Positions 44,609 to 56,800 of a stretch of 64,000 nt of DNA are shown piece by piece. The notes beneath the pieces are model-generated. The model saw only the letters and a program-made list of their open reading frames with translations, was not told where the DNA came from and did no database searches. The stretch's first letter is position 1, and each line of letters starts with the position of its first letter. The translations under genes and the position numbers were made by a program. This DNA comes from Mercenaria mercenaria. Lineage: Eukaryota > Mollusca > Bivalvia > Venerida > Veneridae. The stretch is from NCBI RefSeq assembly GCF_021730395.1, contig NC_069365.1, positions 24,092,001 through 24,156,000 on the forward strand. The letters run 5' to 3'.

Positions 44609-45626
44609 AGCTCACCTGAGCCAAAGGCTCATGGTGAACTTTTGTGACCGCTCAATGTCCGCCGTCCGTCGTGTGGCGTCCGTCGTGTGTCCGTCAATAT
44701 TTTCTAAAAAATCTTCTTCTTGTAAACCACTGGGCAGAATTATACCAAATTTTACTGGAATGATCCTTGGGTGGCCCCCTTTCAAAATTGTTCAAAGAAT
44801 TGAATTCCACGCAGATCTCTGGTTGCCATGGCAACCAAAATAAAACAAAATCTTCTTGTCCAAAACTGCAAGGCGTGGAGCCTTGATATTTGGCATGTGA
44901 TATCATATAACGGTCCTCTATGAACATTGTTGTTCAAATTGTGCCCCTGGTGTGAAAAGAGGCCCCGCCCCGGAGGTCCCAAGTTTTACATAGACGTGTA
45001 TAGGAAAAAAATCTTTGAAAATCTTCTTGTCTGAAACTGCAAGACCTTGGACTTTGATATTTGGTATGAAGCATTGCCTTGTGGTCCTCTACCAAGATTG
45101 TTCAAATTATTGCCCTGTGGTGAAAACAGGCTCTGCTCCGGGGTCTCTAATTTTACATATATTTATATAGGAAAAACTTTTTTAAAAAATCTTGCCTGAA
45201 ACTGTAAGGCATACTAGTAGGCTTTTAATACTTGGTATATTACATTGCCCAGTGTTCCTCTATCAAAATAGACTTATAGAGGAAAAACAATCTTCTTGTT
45301 GAAAATCTAAGGCCTAAACCTTTGATATTTGGTATGTAGCATTGCCTAGTGGATCTCTAACAAGAGTGTTCAAATTATATCCGTGAATGAAAAGATGAAC
45401 CGCCCTGGGGGTCACTTGTTATATCAGTTGTACAAAAATTATCAGATCATATTTCCTAAACTGTTGAGTTATAATTATCAAATGACCCCAAGTGATTAGG
45501 GGGTCACCTGACTGTGACCTTGACCTACGGACCTACTTTCTTAGTGTTTTAGCATCGGTTTGATATTTGAAACATGTATTCATATTACTCAGATGAGCTA
45601 TCCAGGGTCATCATGACCATCTTTTT
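44609..45626 (+). mobile_element. HINE-like element F, copy 2
   Basis: AGCTCACCTGAGCCAAAGGC start (5' hairpin), CCGTCCGTCGTGTGG head, about five monomers (CTTCTTGTC...TTTGATATTTGG...GGTCCTCTACC), inverted partner CAGATGAGC, stem-loop AGGGTCatcatGACCAT, and a T run where copy 1 has CTTGT. Compared with 11,417-12,721 it has one monomer fewer and a worn end. Confidence 0.7.
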
Positions 45627-45993
45627 TTGTAAGTAATGTCCCATGTTTTTTTAACATTTCATGGGTGATCCTCAACCAAGTTCCTGAACTAATACCAATT
45701 TGTCAAAAACATGGTCATTTGAATTACGTTGTCCGATTAAAACAAAGATAGAACTGTCTCCGTTTTGTACCTGCTTGAGCTCGGAAGCTGATGAGCGATA
45801 TCAGGTCATCATGGCAATCCAGTTTGTAAAGTACACATAATGTCTCTACTATATATATATATTTTCCACTTTACCAAATCATCTTATAAACTTACCACCG
45901 ATCAGTTATTATGATAATGTTTTTTTTCTTCATTTGTATCATTGTAAACTAAAACCTTGCTAACCTGTGACAACCTTTTTCACATCTGCACTC

Positions 45994-46216
45994 ACACACA
46001 ACATTTTTTCATTGTTATGAAAGGCCGACACAAGTTGTTGGTATTTCCATAGGGTCTGATTGCGTACCACTTGTCACAGTTATCTTGTGCCTTTCTCCGA
46101 CTATGGTCCTTTTGAAAATACTCTCCCGAATGTGAATGCCTAACAAATGTAACAATAACAACAAGAACTAGGAAACTCCAGCGTTTTGCTTTTGACCATT
46201 TCAGTGCAGTATCCAT
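45994..46216 (-). CDS. Candidate first exon of a small secreted Cys-containing protein
   Basis: A frame from ATG 46,216 starts MDTALKWSKAKRW then FLVLVVIVTFV, a good signal-peptide core, with likely cleavage after SHS. The mature part has Cys in DNCDKW, NLCRPF and MKKCC, and meets GTGTGAGT, which contains a consensus donor, just before its stop. This is what the first exon of a secreted peptide would look like. I recognise no family. The next exon is uncertain (see 44,490-44,590) and a HINE (44,609-45,626) would lie in the intron. Codon usage gives no help. A chance frame remains quite possible. Confidence 0.3.
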
Positions 46217-48299
46217 TGAGTATGTGGCCTCGTTTTGGTGGGTTATGATGTGGCAGTGTATGCGTGATGGTGTTTATTGCTCTTGTGGCAATATGTGTGC
46301 TCCGTGTTCGTTGGGTTCGGGGTGTGACAGTCTGGCTTGGAAGACCAAATTTATTGTGTGCGGCGTTTTCATCAAATATGAGCATTTAACATTTGTGTGA
46401 CATGTAACCATTCATTAATAAACATTTAAACTCTACACATCTATATACTTACATTGTTACATTGTATTCACCTTTTTTGTTAATACACAACTGTTAAATA
46501 TATTTTGTGACTCTTTGATTTTAAAAACGGATGTGGTAGTAAAGTAAATAAATTATATCTTTTTGTAATTCAATGATTTTGAAATTTTGATATGTTATTA
46601 AAAATGTATGTTTCATTTCCAAAAGATACTTTCAGTAATTTTTAATTAATACAATGGCAATAAAGCAAAATTTGGCGGGTTAGCTGCATTTAAATGCATT
46701 ACGGCTGTTATTATTTCGCAGCGGCCGGTCCGTTACTTATAGACCCTGTTTTTAGTTAAATAAAAAGGTGAATTATTTTAAGACGATATCGAACACCTCA
46801 CGTTTGGCTGTGAACATGTTTTAGTCGGTAAAAAGTGAACTAGTCGGAAAGGCAAAAGAGATGTTGGTTTTGGTAGCATAGCCACAAATTAATTACAGTT
46901 AAATTATTATCCATATTTAAACATGTTTAAGTGTTCCATAAGAAACAAAACACACGTTGAATGAAACAATACAGGCGGATGGTAGAGTTACGATACCTTA
47001 CAAACATGAAACAAAATTCGAGAAATATCTAAAATTGCATAAAACACGGAAAGTTTCATGATTTTTATGGTTTATTTCTGGTGTATATGACATATGGTAC
47101 TTATACAGTAAAAACAGATGTCCGATAAGATTTTATAAAAATGTGAGGTTTATGGTACATTTTTAGTATATACGAGGAATGTTCCCAAAAAAAGAAATTA
47201 AAGAAAACATTTGTCAGTTTTCATGTAAATGGTGGAATTGACAATAGATTATAGATATGTGTACAAGTTACGTGATATTCTATGTACTGAAGAGAAATTC
47301 TATGAACATAAAACCAATTTTGTACGAACTTGGTTCTCATAATTAAATGGTCATGCTCTTATCCTGTACATGAGACATAGAAACAGATATGGTGACATAC
47401 ACTTATGATCGCTGAAAAAGATCACGTACATATTGAAGTAGACATGTGTAAAATTGGAAAAAATATCTGTTCTTGTCGTATATAAAATGATCTATATTAT
47501 ACCACATCGTCCACCTTACGGCGTTAGTGTTAATATGATTTATTTCCTATCATAATTATTTCTTATGTCATTGATATGTTTTGACTGACTACTTCTATTT
47601 TATTATTTGTGAATGTTGACATCATAAATATTTTTATGTAATGTCATTGACTTGTTATTCAAATGACTATTTGCATATACGCATTAAAAGCACCGACAGT
47701 CGTATTGCATTTGTCATGAATTTATCTGTAGTTACAAGCCACAGTGTGCATTGTGTACCACAAGCTTTATTGAATAATGAAATAAGCAAAATAATAAAAT
47801 TCAGTAATAAAATAAAATATATCTTGTAAATACTATGATTGATACGAGCGTGTATGTTATCTAAAACGGGCCGTTCCATGAAAAAACAAAAACAAATACT
47901 AGTATATGTAGTAATTTATGTTGTCATAGCAACCGAAATTCCAAAACACCCATGAGAAAATAGAGGTGTTCAGATAAAAGGCCCGTAATGAAACAAAAAA
48001 AAAAAACACGTTTAAGTTATCTTGATGTTAACTGATTGATACGCAGATGACATGAAAAATACATGCACAAAGACCTCATACTGCTTTCATTATGTTCTTG
48101 TCGCGTCTTTAAATGTTTTCGGTGGCTTGATTAAAAGCATCGTAAGTCTTGAAATGGTGAAGATAATTAGTTTGCATTTGCAGATTTGATTCTTTATTGT
48201 TCTGTCACTTTTGTCATGGGACGGCCCAGATGTATTTTGTCTTAATTTAAAATGTTTATTTTCAAATGCAACATATTTTAATTCATTTATTAGAAAAAT
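46217..48299. other. No gene seen
   Basis: AT-rich, no tandem repeats. The frames at 46,140-46,385 (minus) and 47,641-47,879 show no motif. An A run near 47,994-48,006 is the only simple repeat of note. Confidence 0.4.
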
Positions 48300-49236
48300 T
48301 GATTAAGTGGCAGGTTTATCAGTATTTTATGCATTGTTTCTAAAATTTTAGAAAAATCTGTATACACACAACTTGAAAAGATTTTAGTTGAGAACAAACT
48401 ACTGTATGATCTCCAGTCTATGTTTAGAAACTCTTACTCTACTGATACCTGCCTTATTTATTTGTTAGATCTAATCAGAAGCAATAATGCAAAAGGTTTG
48501 TACACTGGTATGGTTAAGATAGATCTACAAAAAACATTTGATACAGTTGATCATGATATACTTTGTAAAAAACTTAAACTGATAAGTGTGAAAAATACAG
48601 ATTGGTTTATGTCATATCTAATGGTTAGGAAGCAAAGAGTAAGCATTAGCAATGTGTTTTCAGATTTTAAACCTGTCACTTGTGGAGTCCCTCAAGGTAG
48701 TATTCTGGGACTTTTATTATTTTTATGCTATGTAAATGATATGATCATAAGTATTGATACTGATTGTAAATTAATATAATACGCTGATGAGAGTGCCATT
48801 CTATTTGCACATAGAGATCCAGGTGTCATATCTACAAAACTTTGTGCTGCTCTTGAACAATGCTCATCATGGCTTGTTGACAATAAATTGTCTTTACATC
48901 TAGGCAAAGCTGAATGTTTAATTTTTGGCACCAATCGCAAACTAAAGCGTGTTGAGGATTTTAAAATTGTCTGCAATGGACATTATATAAATACCATATG
49001 GCAGCGTGTGTGAGAAATTGATATTGTCAACCCGAGGGCAGAATGTCACCCGAGGCGAAAGCCGAGTGGTGACATTCTGTTCCGAGGGTTGACAATATCA
49101 ATGTCACACACGCTGCCATATGGTATTTATTTTATTATACCGAACAAAACTAAACACATAAAAAAAGTTTTTAAAATGTTTTTGATTCATTTAATTCAAT
49201 ACTTTCATCTTTAGCGCGGTAATCAGTTGTGTACAC

Positions 49237-50042
49237 CAGGCCCGTAGCTACGTTGAGGCAAGTGAGGCAGTTGCCTCGGTTAAAATTTGGCATGCAATGA
49301 AAAAAGTAATTAAGTACATGTATTTCAATTAAGAATACAAATGGTACCAATTCAAGTTCAAGTTAAAAAACGTAAGGAAATGATATATTACACCCATTCA
49401 GAATGACTTTACAGTAACAGCCGTATTATAGATCTACAGCCTATTAGATAATTCTTAATCATATTTAGAATTATGGATCCGCATACTCATAAGTGTGTCG
49501 CATTTATGTTACTTTTGTAAACAAAAAAAATGATCGACATTCTAACATATCGAGCTCGAATCGGACGTTTTTGCCCGAGAATGAAGGCCGTGTTTGACCA
49601 GGACACCTTGCATGCAGTAGGTGTCGTTGGATTCATTGGTATGCTGCTATTTATCACAGACGCTTGGTTAGAGGTTACTTAAACCTCTGAATGGTCAAAA
49701 TCATGATGAAATATTCGACTAAGCATGCATATAGACCGAAAATGCCCAGAAAGTAACAAAATAATAATGTGTTTTACCGACAGTCCCCAAATCAGACTAT
49801 ATAGACCGAAAATGCCCAGAAAATAACAAAATAATGTGTTTTACCGACAGTCCCCAAATCAGACTATATAGACCGAAAATGCCCAGAAAGTAACAAAATA
49901 ATGTGTTTTACCGACTGTCTGTAAAACACATTATTTTGTTATGCACCATAGACGACCTAGAGAAAAAAAATTTCCCGGGGGAGCATGCCCCCGGACCCCC
50001 CTAGACTGCCTCGGTTAAAATTTGTCTCTGGCTACGGGCCTG
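49237..50042. mobile_element. hAT-like non-autonomous element, third nesting layer
   Basis: CAGGCCCGTAGCTACG at 49,237 is mirrored by GGCTACGGGCCTG ending 50,042; CAGRSSCGTAGC-like ends are common in animal hAT elements. TACAC flanks both sides directly, and TGTACAC can be counted if the last TG is shared, rather than the clean 8 bp usual for hAT. The phrase CTGCCTCGGTTAAAATTTG near the right end repeats TTGCCTCGGTTAAAATTTG near the left in the same orientation. No transposase. It contains the triplicated unit at 49,730-49,945. Confidence 0.7.
49730..49945. repeat. Triplicated ~68 bp unit closed by an inverted partial copy
   Basis: Units start ATAGACCGAAAATGCCCAGA at about 49,731, 49,801 and 49,868, each with GTGTTTTACCGACAGTCCCC (the third diverges at its end). 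Right after, GTAAAACACATTATTTTGTT (49,921-49,940) is the inverse of AACAAAATAATGTGTTTTAC inside the units, so the last unit can form a 20 bp stem. Confidence 0.8.
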
Positions 50043-51270
50043 TACACATTGAATAGCGACGTCATTACAATATGATATTGTGTACAAGGGAGGCAATCAT
50101 GTGGCTAAAAACTGAAGCAGTTATTTGCCCTTATATGACATTCAAAATATCAGCGCGGTCACATGACCTGACAGTCACTTTCGCTTGGTCACGTGTCAAA
50201 AAGTTTGAAAAGGTTTCTGATAGTCAAAATATCGCCTTTTCGGGTAATGGGAGTTTACCATTGTAGACAAAAGTGAGGTATAATAAAACATTATATCGTC
50301 AAATGCAGTAAAATACCTAGATCTCAAGATTGATAATTCTTTGTCCGGTGAAACCATTGTGAATGATATTGTAACTAAGGTCAACTCAAGACTTAATTTT
50401 TTTATATAGACAAGCTGAGGTTTTAAATGTTAAAACTAGAAAATATGTGTGCTCTGCACTGATACAGTGTCACTTAGATTACACATGTTCCTCACTGTAC
50501 CCTAGCTTGAATAAGTATTTGAAAGATAAACTTCAAATATGTCAAAATAAATGTTTTAGATTTATTGAGAACATGGGACCTAGAGAAACTATAAATGACG
50601 GCCAACTTTCGGATTTGGGTATTTTGAATAAGGGAATATAGAAACAGACAGCTGAGGCTAAATCATACTTTTAAATTTTTAACAACAAATGTCCGCCCTA
50701 CATGAAGGAAAATTTTGAGCCGGCTAAGGATGCACATTCATACAACACAAGAGGAAAACTGTACAATTTTAAAGCTTTGGTAAAGAAAATACAACATTTT
50801 TTCACACTGCCATCAAAGACTGGATTTTTTTACCAGACAGAATTAAGAAAATAGACAAATAAACAAATGTTAAGAACTATCTACTTGTATTCTGCAAAGA
50901 AATTGAATACTTAGGCACTGTTGAGTAGATACTCATATCTGGTACATATGAAGAATTTTAAAATATAAGATTTTTTACAATATTTTGTATTGTCTTTAAT
51001 TTACTATGGAAACAAATTTGACAGAAACTTCCAATTTCCAATATCTTAATTATTATTGTTAGTTGCTCTTGCAACTTTATTATATTATGTTATTTCTTTT
51101 TGAACTTTTGTATTACCAATATTAGTATAATATTCTTGGACCCCATTGGAAATTAGCTTTTGAACTTTCATGGGGATATCCTAGGTTATTACACACACTT
51201 TTTGCATAGTCTTTCTACAAATCTAGTCTTGAAATAACATTAAAGTTTGTTTCTTTGGTGTTTTATTAAT

Positions 51271-53509
51271 TTATGTAACAGATATACAGTACATGATTGA
51301 TATAACTCTCTTAACCAGAGACCTGTGATATTAATTCAATTGTGATAATGTTTGTTACCACTATCAGAGTTTTTAGACACAATAATCTAGGCATTTTATT
51401 CTTGCAATGTGTTTTTAATAATTTGCAATATCAAATTTTTTAGGTGCAAAAAAACTGTTTTACTGTGTAAATTACTGTGCATATAATTTGTAAATGTGTG
51501 TTTTAACCTGAATAAATATTTATATGTCTTAATGTTTTCAATATTAACATTCAAGAAAAGTATAAACATGACATCCACCTGTTGGATTACTCGATGCATG
51601 ACCTTTGTAAGATATGCACATGGATATCGTATATCTTGTGAAATAGACCTGAATAGAAAAAATAAAAATTAAAATGTTGCGAAAAAAATCTAAAGACAAT
51701 AGTTCATGTTTCCTCTCGATGTCCTCTAGTGCCTGAAATTATAAACTTGCAATTACGCCAAGTAATTTCCTGAACCTTAAATGCTGGAAAATCGCACTAT
51801 GACTTTAGATGTTGACTTTACAGGCAACAAAAACAAATATAATCACCGAACATCACATAGCCAAGTTGTCTACACATACTGCTTACATTATAACGTACAT
51901 TGAAACCGTTGCTTCTGTCTGGTATTCACTTGGCGGTGATGGTGCATGTAAAATGTGTAAAAAGATCCTTTAGTTAGGAAGTACAAAGTGCAACCAACAC
52001 TCAGTTTGATGGAGTCCGCTTATAAAGGCAATGAAATGGGCAACACACCTCTCGCCCCCTTGCACTGGCTTAAGCGGAATTCTTTGCAGTAACATTGAAT
52101 ATACCAATGATTCCAAAGGACTTGAAAATATAACAAAACAGCCAAAGTACGTGGCCGCCATAGGGCACTTAAAGACTTCTTATAAATGCTATTAATGTTG
52201 GGATTTGTCTTACACAATAACTGGACGAAAAATATGGTTAGTGATATTTTTGTACAAGAATACATGTTAGCCGGTCGAAATTACAAGTACGACTGACTAC
52301 AAAACTATTCGAGATGCCTGCGCCCCTCAAGTTGCCTGCGACACCATCGACATGCCTGCGACACTTAACTAAAAAGTCTGCAGAACGAGGGGATATGCCT
52401 TGGACATGTATTATATCTCAATCGATCAGATATCATGTCTTTATATAATATACGACAGAAATACATCATTCCTTTTTAGCAGGAGGTAAGATGACTCGAA
52501 ATATTCACTGCTTTTGGAATTTTCACGATATACTGTACCCGATGAAAAACACTCACAAAATAACAATATTACATTTTTTTTCACATGCTAGGCATGGATG
52601 TGTTGGCAAACATTTTTTCACAAACTGGGTATGGATGTGTCGGCAAGATACAATTACATCCCGCTGCATTCCCCGATTTCTCAGAAGTTTTTACTGAAGA
52701 AGAAAATAACCGAAACATTCCATTTTCCTCACCGTGCTCGTTATTTCTGTCAACATCCTGCTCAATGCCTGCGCCGTCGGAAGCGCGATGTCTTCATTTC
52801 AGCGGGGTACATTTTGTGCCGCAGGCAACGTTTTATACCCGCGATAACAGGCGGCTTTCTCAAATCAAGCTCACTTAGAAATTAATGTATAATTGTGAAA
52901 GATATGTACACATGTACATTTATTTAACAAAGTGAAATATACAGATAACGATTACAGAACAAGGAAATATAGGAACATAAAGAGGGACACTACCCTTACA
53001 CGGTCAATGGCAATGTTGGTGTCAATAGATGTCAACATATAACATATATGACCTAGGGCTATTTATTAGGTGCTTATTTAGCTTTGGTAGTCGACAAAAG
53101 TCGCTACATGAAATGGATTGAACAACTTATCTCCAATAGAACCCACAACATTGTGTGTCATAATAACCTACAGCAGCAAGTCTACGCCGATACAATGTGA
53201 AAACATTCCAAATTAAGTAAATCACCAAGCACTTTACACTAGTCCGAATATCAATCCCTCTTTTCCAGGAATCGCCAACTTGCCAAACATTGCGTTACTG
53301 ACTCTTTTTGGAACCTCCATATATTTTGCAATGAAGTTAGAGACTGTATACTATACTAGTTGACAAGTCGAATGACCTACAAACTTTTCCTCAGGCTACC
53401 TTGCCTTAATTAATCGTTTTCCGATTTCGATTTGGTTTGATGTTCAAAAAATATTATTGTAATGTTATTACAGGCTTCAAAATTTCAGGAATCACGTAAA
53501 TTACTTAGC
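51271..53509. other. No gene seen; SINE scrap and a repeated segment
   Basis: 51,765-51,840 looks like a worn Leu/Ser-type SINE tail (TGCTGGAAAATCGCACTATG). 52,010-52,210 resembles 55,190-55,260 plus 55,490-55,620 (GGCTTAAGCSGAATTCT; CAAAGGACTTGAAAATATAA against TAAAGGACTAGGAAATATAA), an unnamed dispersed repeat. Near 52,315-52,375 ATGCCTGCG occurs repeatedly. Frames at 52,585-52,885 are open on two registers but show no motif. Confidence 0.35.
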
Positions 53510-53825
53510 TAAGAGGCCTGTACTGGTTTTCACCAGGAAAGACGGTTTCGTGTGTATCGGTGCTATACATCGGGCACGTTAAAGAAACAGAATAGCTATC
53601 CGCAAAGAGCTAGGCTTAGTTACAGGCCTGTATCTAAAAAGGATTTTTCTTTATCTGTTCTGAGGGCTTTGTCTCACTCTGTCCCTCTAGTCAGATCGTT
53701 CTGTGTCTGTACTAATAGAGGATGAATTTCGCGCCCTGTGTGGCTGCGTTTGCTATATGTTAAGCGCCTTTGAACGTGTTTATTATGAAAAAGGCGCTAT
53801 ATAAATCTGGTATAATAATAGAATA
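53510..53825 (+). mobile_element. SINE body and tail, same family as 42,550-42,950
   Basis: CATCGGGCACGTTAAAGAAA, CAAAGAGCTAGGCTTAG, AATTTCGCGCCCTG and TTAAGCGCCTTTGAACGTG followed by AAAAAGGCGCTATATAAATC. The tail can fold (GCGCC against GGCGC). The tRNA-like head is not evident, so 5' truncated. Confidence 0.6.
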
Positions 53826-56800
53826 ATTAATATTTTAATACATATCTAAACTGCAATATATTTGGCTTAACCTACTATTGGCTATGGAACTAGTATACTT
53901 GACTTGACAATTGGTTGAATGAGTGGTAAGCAATTGTTAAAGCCCACCGATACTGGGCTGCTTTTTATGCACAATAACCAATTTAAACTTCCTAGGTATG
54001 TTTTGCCACTGACTGATCCAAGGCGGTGCCCAAGAGTGTTCCTTTATCTATTTGTCTTAATCCTCTAGTTTTTACTTTGTCTATGTATTTTATGCAGTTG
54101 TCGGTCATCTACACATCCGTACATACACTGCTGTATGGTTTTCATTGTCGGAGACTGTGTTTCTCGGAACTTGGGTATCCCTGTTATGATCATGGTCCTT
54201 TGAGGTGGTCTTGGACGTGCAACTTACACGTCACCTTATCATAGTGAAAGTTCTTCATCACTGAATACTTATGTCGTGAATGTTTATAAGATTTTAATTG
54301 TGTTATTGTAAAATTACGTTAAAGTAAGTTTCGAATGAAATAAATACATATTTACACAATTACTGAAACGCACCTGTATGTATCTCGTAAAATCCTTAAA
54401 TAGCTTTTCTGATGTAACCATCGAGTTATTTTAATGTTTAGACTCAACAGATACTAATTTTAGGTTTAGGAGGATATAATACCTTGGTGTTTAGCGTTCA
54501 GTATAAAGCATACTATACTATAGCTCGATTTTACGTCACTACCGACAGATCAGTATTATAAAAAAATCTTTTGATATTCATACTATTAAATGCAATATTT
54601 TACTGGAACATAAGATGACATGCATTTTCGTTTTGATAATTATAGGAAAAATAATATGTAAGGGTAAATTTCCCGGAAGCACAAAATACCCCAAGCCTCG
54701 GGCCTCATTTGGTAATCTTGACATATTTGAAAACATATTAGCATGTAAAAGTGAATGTATTATTGATTTAGGCATCAATATTAAACATAAAACTTCTTTG
54801 AAAATTGGTTTGGAGTTTCTTTTTCTATTTTGTTGCTCAACCCATTTTCCCCCGTGTAAGTAAGCCCGAAGGTCACAGAATATTGTTTTCCCATTTCAAA
54901 TATCTCGTAATTCAGAATAAGTGTACAGATATTGCTGTGTCTAAAATGACTATAGTTTTATTTATACAATATACACCATGAATTACAAATCTCAAAACAG
55001 ATCTCAAACGCCCGTTTAAAAATATTTCTCGTTATGTCTCAAGGGACTACCACTTTGATACAGATGGTATGAAGAGAAATGGTGTTTGAAATTTAGTAAA
55101 TACAATCTGTAAGAAAATTCTTTTGGAAGATAGAATGCAACCAATTAAAAAAACTTTAATTGAGTCGGTTCATGAGTGGTAATGGAAAGTGCAGCACCAT
55201 TCACGCCCCTACCCAACACCGGCTTAAGCCGAATTCTATAACATATACGATGGTTGTCCCAGAAAATTGTGAACATTTTTTATTATTTCGAAAATAAGTG
55301 ACGCATCAAATGATTACCGGTATTTTAACTGATGTTATTTCAATGTATACTCGAAAGGACTATAGAGTTTAAAATTAAATATCTTTCATATTATTCGAGT
55401 ATTTTTCAAATATAGACGGCAGTCAGTGCTAGTCGACAGTTTTCCTCCTTCGAAAAGAAACGGCTTCCTTTTAAATTCATTCCTCGTATATTTAATGGAT
55501 TCCATGATCCTAAAGGACTAGGAAATATAAGAACACTGAATGCAAGTTCTGAAAAACTTTACAGCCGCCACACGGCACCAAAAGAATGCTATTGTGATAA
55601 TTAATAATATAATCTGTAAGAAGGTCATTAAATGAAACATTTCTTTTAGAAGGTATAGCTTTAAATAACTCGGCTTTTACAGCATAATCGTCTGATATAC
55701 ACAAAAATTATCGAAAATATGGTTTTAAGTGTTGTCAGTTTGTATGCTTCTTTAGTGCATATCCTTCAATTTGTCAATTCATCAGGCCAGTTTTATTATC
55801 CCAATGTGACGCAAAATCGTCATTAAATTAAACCGTTCTTTACCGGTATCACTAAACTATCAGTGAACTTTCTGTCGATCCAATTTTCGTTTATTAAAGT
55901 GAAGGAGAAAACCTGAAGTTGTCCATTCTGGTCAGATTTATACATGGTGTAGCTTGTTTCCAAAGATATATTAACAAGCTTATTTCAGTATGAAATTGAA
56001 TATTTATTCTATACAGTTACAAAATGTCTATCTTCATGTTGAATCTGTTTGAATTAGAATTATTGAATTTGTTTGTTCCGTATAGCCATTTACCGCAAAC
56101 CAATTAAGCCAATATTATATTGCTGCTATGCTATAAACGAAATTTACATTCAAATGTTTATATTGTTGTTGTTACATTAAGCAACATTGGCATTTGAAAT
56201 TTTTAAAAGACACTTTCTGTACGTATTAAGTATTTAGTTATTTACTTTGCTCACATCACATTACTTTGAAACGTGCCTTTTAGATGTCCATGCTACCTTC
56301 GCCACAAATATGACAGGTTTAACCCGAACACACACACACAAATATTTGGCTTTTTAGGCTCGTACACTTAAAAGAGCAATACCAAATAAAACAAGGACCG
56401 ATAGCGCATGCCCGTTTGTTACAGTAAAACTTAAAATTTACGGTTTTCTTAATTTTGATGCATTAGTTTTCAACCAAAAGGTGAGTTGTTTTCTCAAATA
56501 ACATTTTCTTTTTATTAATCACTTTTGGTCTGACTAAGGTCGTTGCTTCTGAAACGCCTTAGGTACTTTTGCTATGGTTACCTTATGAGAATTCTTTTGT
56601 GTCTATAGAACTATCATTTTCAAATAGTTTTTAACTTTTAACTTTCACCTTTCGCTTTAAATTCCTATCCTTTTGGTACGGGTCCACGACTACCTTGTGC
56701 AGACTCTACTTTATCTCTCTTATGTGAGTCTCGGTTTTGGTAATTCGCAACTCGAGGGGATGGAATATTTCTTAGCCGTTTTGATAAGGACTCTAGATGT

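Larger units (their letters stand above)
48989..50287. mobile_element. Foldback-ended DNA element inserted in the LINE
   Basis: ACATTATAT stands on both sides (48,980-48,988 and 50,288-50,296), a 9 bp target duplication inside the RT frame. The left 150 bp is an almost perfect hairpin: AAATACCATATGGCAGCGTG at 48,989 against CACGCTGCCATATGGTATTT ending about 49,128, with inner pairs GATATTGTCAACC and CAGAATGTCACC. The right end is GGTATAATAAA, which loosely mirrors the left end's AAATACC. About 490 bp are its own; the rest is a nested hAT-like element (49,237-50,042). No coding capacity. Confidence 0.65.
48300..51270 (+). pseudogene. LINE (CR1/L2-like) 3' half, split by an insertion
   Basis: From about 48,305 the frame reads RPVSVLCIVSKILEKSVYTQ and QSMFRNSYSTDTCLIYLLD, RT blocks 0-1. 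VDHDIL and CGVPQGSILGLLLFLCYVND follow, then a stop at 48,777 and Y-A-D-E-S (canonical YADDS) with SWLVDNKLSLHLGKAECLIF. The text stops at CNGHYI (48,988), jumps over 1.3 kb of inserted DNA, and resumes at about 50,297 with VKYLDLKIDNSLSG. The C-terminal half (KTRKYVCSALIQCHLDY, KLQICQNKCFRF, NMGPRETINDGQLSDLGIL) runs with frame changes to about 50,880. A 3' UTR with GGACCCCATTGG...GGGGATATCCT may reach 51,270. The 5' half, including any endonuclease, is absent. The D-to-E change in the active site and several stops make it dead. Confidence 0.8.

Noticed and set aside
49020-49090. CRISPR-like or riboswitch-like repeat around CCCGAGGCGAAAGCCGAG
   Set aside because: It is the tip of a transposon-end hairpin; eukaryotic context, no spacer periodicity and no aptamer core.
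52585-52885. Two overlapping ~95-codon frames, one Arg/His-rich
   Set aside because: Overlapping open frames in a local GC rise; no motif in either, no splice sites that extend them.
54615-54863. 82-codon frame with PKPRASFGNLD text
   Set aside because: The minus strand is also open here and the text matches no domain I know; best taken as chance.
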